Assembly (NCBI GenBank): GCA_047617985.1 | Contig: JBLGBS010000028.1 | Span: 1 to 6,068 of the forward strand | Reading direction: 5' to 3' | Length of the DNA: 6,068 nucleotides | Origin: SW-4-43-9 sp047617985 | GTDB taxonomy: Archaea > Nanohalarchaeota > Nanosalinia > Nanosalinales > Nanosalinaceae | Shown: in pieces, positions 1-4,477 of the stretch | Numbering within the stretch: position 1 is the stretch's first letter | Layout of the letters: each line of letters begins with the position of its first letter | The notes under the pieces: model-generated | What the model saw: only the letters and a program-made list of their open reading frames with translations | Databases searched by the model: none | Told to the model about the DNA's origin: nothing | Translations under genes and position numbers: made by a program

Positions 1-1
1 C

Positions 2-409
2 CTATCTGTAGGATTTCTGCTGTTTGTGTCTTGCTCCCTTGCTTGACTGGGAAGGTTTTCTGGTCTCGGTTCTTCTTGGATCTTCGACCATCATGTTTCT
101 GTCGTACTCTCTGAAGTCTCTTTCCAGATCTTTGTCTCCTGTGTATTCGACAAGTGCTCTGGCAATCGCCATTCTGATTGCTTCTGCCTGGCTCTGGATT
201 CCACCACCATTTACATTTACATCGATATCGACTTCTTCAATTACGCTTTCTCCAGCGATTGTCAGCGGTTCTTTGATTCGCTGTCTTGGTGTTTTCTGCC
301 ATGTGTTGAGAGGTCGGGAGTTGATTCTTAGCTCTCCTTCACCTTCTGTAACTGTTGCTCTTGCCTTCGCTGTCTTCCTTCTTCCTTCCTTGTGTGCTGC
401 TTCAGTCAC
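2..409 (-). CDS. rps9: 30S ribosomal protein uS9 (S9), complete, GTG start
   Basis: Small-subunit ribosomal protein whose C-terminal tail reaches the decoding (P-site) region of the ribosome. The 135-residue product has the family's N-terminal GRRKTAKARATVTEG block (residues 9-23), the GGGIQSQAEAIRMAIARAL segment in the middle and the basic C-terminus ending KSYR, which is the diagnostic uS9 tail. The length is normal for Archaea and the stop (TAG) lies just inside the window. The start is GTG at 409-407, preceded at 7 nt by GAGGTGA (423-417). No ATG in this frame would keep the conserved N-terminus. It is the last visible gene of the eL18-uL13-uS9 run. The ribosome-binding site is partly inside a 9-bp hairpin, and the start overlaps the stop of a 20-codon mini-ORF by 4 nt, so translation is probably coupled. 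Identification is firm; the coupling is inferred. Confidence 0.96.
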   Translation of the reverse strand: MTEAAHKEGRRKTAKARATVTEGEGELRINSRPLNTWQKTPRQRIKEPLTIAGESVIEEVDIDVNVNGGGIQSQAEAIRMAIARALVEYTGDKDLERDFREYDRNMMVEDPRRTETRKPSQSSKGARHKQQKSYR

Positions 410-468
410 TCGAAAATCACCTCTGTGATTTTCTGCGTGAACGAGAAAACTTTGTTTTCGTCATTCAT
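406..468 (-). CDS. Candidate 20-codon mini-ORF bridging uL13 and uS9
   Basis: A short reading frame exactly fills the gap between uL13 and uS9. Its ATG (468-466) overlaps the uL13 stop as ATGA, and its TGA (408-406) overlaps the uS9 start as GTGA. A strong Shine-Dalgarno sequence, GAGGTGA, lies 6 nt before the ATG, inside the last codons of uL13. The peptide begins MNDENK and ends TEVIFE. It has no recognisable domain, signal or membrane segment. It may be a translated leader peptide that carries ribosomes through the hairpin over the uS9 ribosome-binding site, or a chance frame. A second ATG at 464-462 opens a different 15-codon frame ending at the uS9 Shine-Dalgarno. What is seen is the frame, its ribosome-binding site and its double overlap; function is inferred. 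Confidence 0.4.
   Translation of the reverse strand: MNDENKVFSFTQKITEVIFE
412..433 (-). promoter_or_regulatory. Hairpin covering the uS9 ribosome-binding site
   Basis: A perfect 9-bp inverted repeat (GAAAATCAC / GTGATTTTC on the transcript strand) encloses a 4-nt loop, AGAG. The uS9 Shine-Dalgarno GAGGTGA (423-417) is split between the loop (GAG) and the 3' arm (GTGA), and the GTG start follows 7 nt later. Folding would reduce ribosome access to uS9 unless a ribosome arriving from uL13 or the mini-ORF opens the stem. The element is clear in the sequence; its regulatory role is inferred. Confidence 0.55.
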
Positions 469-893
469 TTTATTTCACCTCTTGGCTCCCAGCCTATATG
501 TTTGGATACTTCGACAAGTTTTACATACTTCTTGTTTCTCAGTTCGTCTCCTTCTTTTGTTCCTGGATCTTCTGCTTCTCCAATTTCTTCAGGATGTCCA
601 AGGTACATTTTGATGTTTGAAAGCATTTCTCTTCCGTCTCCGCTGTCAGGAAGCATTCCTCTCGTGATTCTTTTGAGGATTCTCTCAGGGCTTTTCGGGT
701 AATGAGGCCCTGTGTATTTGGAACCTCTCTCGTATTTCTGCTTGAAATCTGCGAGAACTTCCTCCTTTGTCCCTGAAATCACTGCTTTCTCTGCATTAAC
801 TACCTTGATTTCTTCGCCGTCTTTCAGTCTTCGGGCGAGATTTGTAGCCAGTCTTCCTGCAATCTTGTTCTCTGCGTCGATTACTTCGGTCAT
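465..893 (-). CDS. rpl13: 50S ribosomal protein uL13 (L13)
   Basis: Large-subunit ribosomal protein that binds 23S rRNA. The 142-residue product matches archaeal uL13 throughout: VIDAENKIAGRLAT near the N-terminus (residues 4-17), KVVNAEKAVISG (30-41), the HYPKSPERILKRITRGMLP block (64-82) and KMYLGHPEE (about 94-102). The length is typical for Archaea, where the protein is about 140-155 residues. The ATG (893-891) shares one base with the eL18 stop (TAATG). It is preceded at 5 nt by AGGTGATC, a full-length match to the archaeal anti-Shine-Dalgarno, so the start is secure. It is cotranslated with eL18 upstream, and its own 3' end carries the ribosome-binding site for the downstream mini-ORF. 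Nothing suggests truncation. Confidence 0.97.
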   Translation of the reverse strand: MTEVIDAENKIAGRLATNLARRLKDGEEIKVVNAEKAVISGTKEEVLADFKQKYERGSKYTGPHYPKSPERILKRITRGMLPDSGDGREMLSNIKMYLGHPEEIGEAEDPGTKEGDELRNKKYVKLVEVSKHIGWEPRGEIK

Positions 894-1243
894 TATTTGA
901 TCACCTTTACATCGGAGCCTTCAGGGTTTTCATCTACTAGATCTTCGATGAACTTGAACTCTCCGTTTTCGTTAATATGATTTTTAGCTGAGTTAGAAGC
1001 CTTGAAAGCTGCTACCTCAACATCTTTTGTGAGTCGGCCGGAGCCTAGAACTTTGCCGGGGACAACAACTGTGTCGCCGTCCTCTGTGTTTCTCTCTATA
1101 TCCGAGAGATTCACTTCCGGTCGTCTTCTGTTAACTTTTCCAAGATTTTCTGCAACTTCATTCCATACAGAAGCGTCCTGCTCCTGCAGAAGCTCGATTG
1201 TGTTCAAAAGTACTGGGTTGGTTGGGTCTGCTTTTTTATCCAT
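893..1243 (-). CDS. rpl18e: 50S ribosomal protein eL18 (L18e)
   Basis: Archaeal/eukaryotic-type large-subunit protein with no direct bacterial counterpart of the same name; its fold is related to uL15. The 116-residue product begins MDKKADPTNPVL and contains the family block VVVPGKVLGSGRLTKDVEVAAF (about 60-81) followed by ASNSAKNHI. The frame extends three codons further to a GTG at 1252, but that GTG is part of the Shine-Dalgarno GAGGTG, which sits 6 nt before the ATG at 1243. The ATG is therefore the start. It is the first protein gene of the operon, about 75 bp downstream of tRNA-Leu, with its own TATA box in that gap. Expression may come from this promoter, from read-through of the tRNA transcript, or both. 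Confidence 0.95.
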   Translation of the reverse strand: MDKKADPTNPVLLNTIELLQEQDASVWNEVAENLGKVNRRRPEVNLSDIERNTEDGDTVVVPGKVLGSGRLTKDVEVAAFKASNSAKNHINENGEFKFIEDLVDENPEGSDVKVIK

Positions 1244-1297
1244 ATATTCCACCTCGCGACGTTACGTCACTGACGGTAGGAAAAGAATCGAAGTCAA

Positions 1298-1307
1298 TTT
1301 TTATAAA
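1298..1307 (-). promoter_or_regulatory. TATA box for the eL18-uL13-uS9 operon
   Basis: The transcript strand reads TTTATAAAAA here, between the tRNA-Leu 3' end and eL18. An archaeal start about 25 nt downstream would fall near 1277 and give a 5' leader of roughly 34 nt containing the eL18 Shine-Dalgarno. This is inferred from motif and spacing only. Confidence 0.55.
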
Positions 1308-1378
1308 TGGGTTGAGATGCCGGGGACAGGACTCGAACCTGCGAACCCCTGCGGGAACGGATCTTGAGTCCGTCGCCT

Positions 1379-1471
1379 CTGATCCTCCTACAGAGCAATC
1401 TGAGATTTGATCAGGAGTTTGACCACTCGAAAACCGAAGTGGTTTTCTGTGATTTCAAACTCGTTAGGAGT
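1379..1471 (-). other. Bulge-helix-bulge intron in the tRNA-Leu D-loop
   Basis: The junctions fit the archaeal splicing-endonuclease motif. On the 5' side GGUC is followed by bulge AAA and CUCCUA. On the 3' side UAGGAG is followed by GAUC and bulge AGA. GGUC/GAUC forms the 4-bp central helix with one G·U pair, and CUCCUA/UAGGAG forms a 6-bp intron helix. Cutting after the second base of each bulge rejoins GGUCAA to AGGC, giving the consensus D-loop. The site is non-canonical, as most archaeal introns lie at 37/38. The intron also holds a CAAACTC/GAGTTTG hairpin starting in exon 1 and a GAAAACC/GGTTTTC hairpin. No open frame or C/D-box motif is visible. Confidence 0.8.
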
Positions 1472-1480
1472 TTGACCACT
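1413..1480 (-). repeat. 15-bp direct repeat duplicating the intron 5' splice half
   Basis: AGTGGTCAAACTCCT occurs twice on the transcript strand, at 1480-1466 (exon 1 / intron junction) and at 1427-1413 (inside the intron), 53 nt apart. Both copies contain GGUC-AAA-CUCCU, the 5' half of the splice motif. Either can pair with the single 3' half at 1378-1390; the first copy makes one more Watson-Crick pair. Only cutting at the first copy gives a normal tRNA in one step. Confidence 0.85.
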
Positions 1481-1518
1481 TGGCTACCCCGGCATCTGTA
1501 TATTTCTGAATGTTCAGA

Positions 1519-1540
1519 GCGATTCTTTTGAATGAATCGC
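1519..1540. repeat. Inverted repeat upstream of tRNA-Leu
   Basis: GCGATTC and GAATCGC form perfect 7-bp arms around an 8-nt spacer, between the shared TATA element and the tRNA 5' end. For tRNA transcription starting about 25 nt from the TATA, the repeat would straddle the start point. It could be an operator or part of a 5' leader hairpin. A smaller palindrome, CTGAA-TG-TTCAG, follows at 1506-1517. Function unknown. Confidence 0.4.
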
Positions 1541-1545
1541 CTGTT

Positions 1546-1553
1546 CTTATAAA
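1546..1553. promoter_or_regulatory. Bidirectional TATA element between tRNA-Leu and doxX
   Basis: CTTATAAA on the plus strand reads TTTATAAG on the minus strand, so one element can serve both directions. On the plus strand a start near 1576 would put the doxX Shine-Dalgarno AGGTGG (1576-1581) at the very 5' end of the message, 8 nt before ATG. On the minus strand a start near 1524 would give a tRNA leader of about 30 nt. Assignment rests on motif and spacing. Confidence 0.5.
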
Positions 1554-1589
1554 CGAGTCAGCCCTATTTTTCTTTAGGTGGATTAGTAA

Positions 1590-1988
1590 ATGATTTTCGA
1601 ACTTACTACGCAGTACGCAGCTTTAGGTCTGGCGACTTTCCGCATAATTGTCGGAGCAGTGTTTGTCAGGCATGCGGTTCCGAAGCTTGAAGATCCGGCC
1701 TCCACTAGAGAGTTTTTCAGCAGTGTCGGACTACCGGATTCAAACTATCTGGTCTATCTGGCATTAGGTATTGAAGTAGTTGCCGGAACGCTCTTGGCGA
1801 TCGGCCTTTACACGCAGTACGCAGCTCTATTACTGACTGTCTTCATGCTGGTCGCAACCTATATTGCGATCATGAAGATGGACAAAGAGTTTGAAGGAGG
1901 ATACGAAGTTGATATTCTCCTGCTTGGAGCATGCTTCATGTACTACCTGGTTGGAGCCGGGCAGTACGCTGTAGATGCTGTGATCTAG
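1590..1988 (+). CDS. DoxX-family four-helix membrane protein
   Basis: Small integral membrane protein of the DoxX/DoxD-like superfamily, whose members are often linked to respiratory quinone or thiol redox chemistry; the substrate here is unknown. The 132 residues show four hydrophobic segments at about 9-30, 52-73, 77-97 and 108-130. The family's Arg-Gly-Phe-Lys pattern in helix 1 appears as R18, G22, F25 and K32-L33, and the acidic residue in helix 2 is E62. The ATG is supported by AGGTGG 8 nt upstream. A 15-bp exact repeat (1608-1622 and 1812-1826) encodes TQYAA at the start of helices 1 and 3, in phase, as expected if the fold is two related helix pairs. The next gene on the strand is a peroxiredoxin, fitting a role in redox defence, but that is inference. 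The family call is good; function is open. Confidence 0.82.
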   Translation: MIFELTTQYAALGLATFRIIVGAVFVRHAVPKLEDPASTREFFSSVGLPDSNYLVYLALGIEVVAGTLLAIGLYTQYAALLLTVFMLVATYIAIMKMDKEFEGGYEVDILLLGACFMYYLVGAGQYAVDAVI

Positions 1989-1995
1989 GACAACA

Positions 1996-2018
1996 ATCTT
2001 TTTCCCTTCTTACTTTCT
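1996..2018 (+). terminator. Pyrimidine/T-rich tract after doxX
   Basis: The 40-bp gap between doxX and the peroxiredoxin gene is strongly T/C-rich on the plus strand (ATCTTTTTCCC followed by CTTCTTACTTTCTT). Archaeal RNA polymerase commonly stops at T-runs without a stem, so this may end or attenuate the doxX transcript. No stem is visible. Confidence 0.3.
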
Positions 2019-2028
2019 TATATTAAAT

Positions 2029-2457
2029 ATGTTAGAAGAAGGAGATTCTGTTCCAAGTTTCGAAGTGAAAAATCAGGATAGTGAAGAACTGAGTTCGGAC
2101 AGTATCAAAGATGCGGTTATCTACTTTTATCCGAAAGCGGATACCTCTGGTTGTACGACAGAGGCGTGCAATTTCCGTGATAAAATCGGTTCACTGGATC
2201 AGGCAGGGATCGAGGTATACGGGGTAAGTACTGACAGTGTCGAAGAACAGAACGATTTCCATGACAAATACGACCTGAAATTCGATCTGCTGGCCGATGA
2301 AAACGGTGAGGTCGCGGAAAAGTTTGGTGTTCTACAGGAATCCGGTTATGCGGAAAGAACAACTTTCATAGTCAGAAATGGTGAGATAGAGAAGGTTTTC
2401 CGGAAAGTTGATCCTGAAGATCATGTAAGCGATGTTCTGGATTATCTTGAAAATTAG
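2029..2457 (+). CDS. bcp: Peroxiredoxin, BCP/PrxQ type
   Basis: Thiol peroxidase reducing H2O2 and organic hydroperoxides in the cytoplasm, recycled by a thioredoxin-like donor. The 142-residue product has the thioredoxin-fold peroxiredoxin core. Peroxidatic Cys42 lies in YPKADTSGCTTEAC, with a second Cys at 47, the five-residue spacing typical of atypical two-Cys BCP/PrxQ enzymes. VYGVSTDS (63-70) and Arg110 in ERTTFIV complete the active site. Family members usually have Pro in the TPGC position; here it is Ser40. The N-terminus MLEEGDSVPSF aligns with the usual family start. There is no Shine-Dalgarno before the ATG, and an AT-rich TTATATTAAAT directly abuts it, too close to act as this gene's TATA box. 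The gene may therefore be read from the doxX transcript. It converges with eS1 across 24 bp. The call is firm. Confidence 0.94.
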   Translation: MLEEGDSVPSFEVKNQDSEELSSDSIKDAVIYFYPKADTSGCTTEACNFRDKIGSLDQAGIEVYGVSTDSVEEQNDFHDKYDLKFDLLADENGEVAEKFGVLQESGYAERTTFIVRNGEIEKVFRKVDPEDHVSDVLDYLEN

Positions 2458-2481
2458 TAAAGAATAGGTTGAAGAAAAGAT

Positions 2482-3036
2482 TTAGTTTCTGAGCTCGGTC
2501 TTCCGGATCTCCAGGTCTCTGAACGGGTAGATCTTGTTGACTTCATCTCGGAGCTCTTCCTGGATGTTGTCCATGAAGATGTTCTCCATCAGCTCGTTGT
2601 AGGACTGCTCGGAAGCTTTTTCCTCTAGAATCTCTGTGATTACTTCTCTTGCATCTTTCAGTGTGTTGGTTGAAGTCTTCTTGACTGTTGCTCCCACAAC
2701 CTTGATTCTGACTTCTCTGTCGTCAGCTGTTCTGAAGTCTTCTACAACATCAAGTCTTCTGCTCCTCTTCCTGATCATTCTGGAAACGTACTCTGAAGAG
2801 CACTCCATTCCATCAATCTCTGTGAATGCTTTGTTTCCTTCAACTTCTGTAACTTTGAAAGACACATCTACGTAGTATTTTCCAGAGTCGTCCATAAGCT
2901 CTGTCAGGTTCTCCTTTACAGTTCTCCCGACTACCTGTGAATCCTTTTCCGCAGGTGTCTCTGTAATCTCTTCTGCATCAAAGATGTCAGGAACCTGAAT
3001 TTCGTACCAGTTTTTCTGAATAACTGCTTTAGCCAT
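2482..3036 (-). CDS. rps3ae: 30S ribosomal protein eS1 (S3Ae), ATG start
   Basis: Archaeal/eukaryotic small-subunit protein at the platform near the mRNA exit. The 184-residue product begins MAKAVIQKNWYEIQVP and contains RTVKENLTELMDD, the Arg/Lys-rich SRMIRKRSRRLDVVEDFRT segment and the C-terminal KIYPFRDLEIRKTEL, all typical of S3Ae. It is a little shorter than most archaeal copies (about 195-225 residues). An in-frame GTG lies four codons upstream at 3048, but the ATG at 3036 is preferred. It gives the family N-terminus, and the TATA box centred near 3062 would start transcription at or next to this ATG, a leaderless message. Upstream on the same strand is the methyltransferase gene; the RecJ-like gene that often neighbours eS1 in Archaea lies beyond the cassette. 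It converges with the peroxiredoxin. Confidence 0.94.
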   Translation of the reverse strand: MAKAVIQKNWYEIQVPDIFDAEEITETPAEKDSQVVGRTVKENLTELMDDSGKYYVDVSFKVTEVEGNKAFTEIDGMECSSEYVSRMIRKRSRRLDVVEDFRTADDREVRIKVVGATVKKTSTNTLKDAREVITEILEEKASEQSYNELMENIFMDNIQEELRDEVNKIYPFRDLEIRKTELRN

Positions 3037-3058
3037 ACCGTTTTTCACGACTCAAAAC

Positions 3059-3066
3059 TTTATAAA
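3059..3066 (-). promoter_or_regulatory. TATA box for leaderless eS1
   Basis: TTTATAAA, a palindrome, lies in the 59-bp gap between the methyltransferase stop and the eS1 ATG. Its centre is about 26 nt from that ATG, the spacing of leaderless archaeal messages. No Shine-Dalgarno precedes the ATG, which agrees. Confidence 0.6.
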
Positions 3067-3095
3067 CAGTAGGTAGACTGGAAAAGCAATTCTGG

Positions 3096-4430
3096 CTAGA
3101 CGGTCTTCACTTTGCTCCTGGAATCTTCCTCATCCAGTTTTTTGAGGTGCTCGGCGATTTTGTACGCGAGAAGCGGAGGTACTGCGTTTCCTATCTGCCG
3201 GGCTTTTTCCTTGAACTTCCCTTCAAACTCGAAATCATCGGGAAAGCTCTGAATTCTTGCGCCTTCACGGAGCGAAATCCCTCTATTTTGAACAGGGTGG
3301 AGTTTTTCTCGTGGATTGAATGACTGTGTGATTACTGTGTTTGAAACCTTTTCTCTGTCTAGACGCATGTACTTCGGTCGGACACCGCTTTTTGTATTGA
3401 TATCGTATGCTTCTTCGAAGCCGTTGTAGTCTGTCTTTCTTCTCAGCCAGTTGTTTTCGAATAAATCTCGAACTACTTCCGGATCTGCATCTATCTTTTC
3501 CAGCGGTATGTAGTCCGGCCCCGATTTATCTTGTGATTTGTAATCCTTTCGAGTTCTGTGCCTCGAGATAAACCAGAGCGCTTCCTGTTCGTCTTCGGAG
3601 AGCCTGTCTTCGTACAGATCCCAGACCTGAACGTATTTATCGCCGAACCGACTTGATCTGTACATTTTCCCTTCAGGAATCCTTCTTACCAGATCCAGGT
3701 CTTCGTCTCTAGGCTCTTTTGCAATGTGCTGAGTTGTTTTATCTCCTTCTCTAACCCATTCCTGAAACCTGTTCTGAGGGGGATGATCGAGTTTCACTTC
3801 GCCGTTTTCACTGGGATCCGGAAGATCAGATATTGCATCGCCCACAGTTACCGCATCCTCTAGAGAGCCTGCTAAATTATCAAGGCGTTTCTGGCTTTTT
3901 TCCCGGTAGGAATGGGTTTTATCCGGCAGTCCGGGCTCGGTATTGAGATCGTCTCTAACCCCTATCACAAAGTATCTCTCTCTTTGCTGAGGAACTCCGT
4001 ACTCCGCACTGTTCAGCACTCTACCTTCAATTCGGTATCCTGCTTCTCTGTATCTTTCTTCTACCTTATCGAGGAAGTCTTCTGATATGTTTCTTATTCC
4101 TGCCACGTTCTCCATTACAACGTATCGGGGCTGAAGCTCCTCAACCCATCTGATGAAGTGAAATACAAGGTTGTTTCTCTCATCTTCAACTGTTCTTGAG
4201 CCTCTAGCATGGCTAAATCCCTGGCACGGCGGAGATCCTATAACCGTATCTACGTCAAAGCTCTGAGCTTCTTTTTTGATATCGTAATTTATTGCTTCGG
4301 CAGAGTGGTTAAGTTTAAACGTTTTCAGAGCTTCCTCAGACTTATCAATACCTGCTACTGCCTCCATTCCGGCTTTCTCAAATCCATGGCTGAGTCCTCC
4401 GCCTCCGCAGAATAAGTCTAAAAATTTCAA
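3096..4430 (-). CDS. DNA (cytosine-5)-methyltransferase of a type II R-M system, TTG start
   Basis: Transfers a methyl group from S-adenosylmethionine to C5 of cytosine in the recognition site, protecting host DNA. The 444 residues carry the standard motifs in order: I FLDLFCGGGGLSHGFEKAG (3-21), IV GSPPCQGFS with catalytic Cys69, VI ENV with Glu107, VIII QQRERYF with Arg150 and Arg152, IX REGARIQSFPDDF (about 390-405) and X QIGNAVPP (about 411-418). About 200 residues between VIII and IX form a large target-recognition region, including LWFISRHRTRKDYKS. The start is TTG at 4430, just before motif I as is usual. GGGGATC 4 nt upstream is a weak Shine-Dalgarno, and the TATA near 4460 would start the message about 5 nt before the TTG. 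The gene diverges from the endonuclease across 47 bp. The recognition sequence cannot be read from sequence. The call is firm. Confidence 0.96.
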   Translation of the reverse strand: MKFLDLFCGGGGLSHGFEKAGMEAVAGIDKSEEALKTFKLNHSAEAINYDIKKEAQSFDVDTVIGSPPCQGFSHARGSRTVEDERNNLVFHFIRWVEELQPRYVVMENVAGIRNISEDFLDKVEERYREAGYRIEGRVLNSAEYGVPQQRERYFVIGVRDDLNTEPGLPDKTHSYREKSQKRLDNLAGSLEDAVTVGDAISDLPDPSENGEVKLDHPPQNRFQEWVREGDKTTQHIAKEPRDEDLDLVRRIPEGKMYRSSRFGDKYVQVWDLYEDRLSEDEQEALWFISRHRTRKDYKSQDKSGPDYIPLEKIDADPEVVRDLFENNWLRRKTDYNGFEEAYDINTKSGVRPKYMRLDREKVSNTVITQSFNPREKLHPVQNRGISLREGARIQSFPDDFEFEGKFKEKARQIGNAVPPLLAYKIAEHLKKLDEEDSRSKVKTV

Positions 4431-4455
4431 GTTCGATCCCCGGTTCCTTGAAACA

Positions 4456-4464
4456 GTATAAAAT
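4456..4464. promoter_or_regulatory. Single TATA element in the divergent R-M promoter
   Basis: AGTATAAAA on the plus strand reads TTTTATACT on the minus strand; it is the only TATA-like element in the 47-bp gap. Leftward, a start about 25 nt away falls near 4435, beside the methyltransferase TTG. Rightward it falls near 4485, beside the second ATG of the endonuclease (4487). A Shine-Dalgarno-like GAGGAG (4465-4470) sits 7 nt before the first ATG. Motif and spacing only. Confidence 0.5.
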
Positions 4465-4477
4465 CGAGGAGTCTTAA

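Larger units (their letters stand above)
1318..1493 (-). tRNA. tRNA-Leu (anticodon CAA) interrupted by a D-loop intron
   Basis: The ends pair as a 7-bp acceptor stem (GCCGGGG with CCCCGGC) plus discriminator A; CCA is not encoded. The 3' part gives a 5-bp anticodon stem (ACGGA/TCCGT) around the loop CTCAAGA, so the anticodon is CAA. It also gives a long class II variable arm (TCCCGCAGGGGTTC) and a T-arm GCAGG/TTCGAGT/CCTGT, all typical of tRNA-Leu. The D-stem GCC/GGC and D-loop AAGTGGTCAAA are split by 93 extra nucleotides. Removing 1379-1471 leaves an 83-nt mature tRNA with the usual archaeal tRNA-Leu D-loop (exons 1472-1493 and 1318-1378). It lies upstream of eL18, as in the halobacterial S9 operon. 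It decodes UUG. Identity is firm; exact splice positions come from the bulge-helix-bulge fit below. Confidence 0.94.

Noticed and set aside
24..428. Long plus-strand frame opposite uS9, and similar ones opposite uL13, eL18, the methyltransferase and the RecJ-like gene.
   Set aside because: They are antisense shadows, low-complexity Ser/Leu/Phe-rich, with no domain and no ribosome-binding site, lying over well-identified genes.
1244..1252. Longer eL18 starting at GTG 1252 (MEYMDKK).
   Set aside because: That GTG is part of the Shine-Dalgarno GAGGTG serving the ATG at 1243.
1379..1471. Possible C/D-box guide RNA inside the tRNA intron, as in haloarchaeal tRNA-Trp.
   Set aside because: No RUGAUGA C box with matching CUGA D box can be read in the intron.
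2017..2028. CTTATATTAAAT as a promoter for the peroxiredoxin.
   Set aside because: It touches the ATG; transcription would begin inside the gene, past the conserved start.
3037..3048. Longer eS1 starting at GTG 3048.
   Set aside because: It is only about 14 nt from the TATA centre, and the family N-terminus begins MAK at the ATG 3036.
4431..4446. GTTCGATCCCCGGTTC beside the methyltransferase start resembles a tRNA T-arm, possibly an integration-site remnant.
   Set aside because: The bases before it cannot form the T-stem, there is no acceptor or other arm nearby, and the match is only about 13 nt, so chance is likely.
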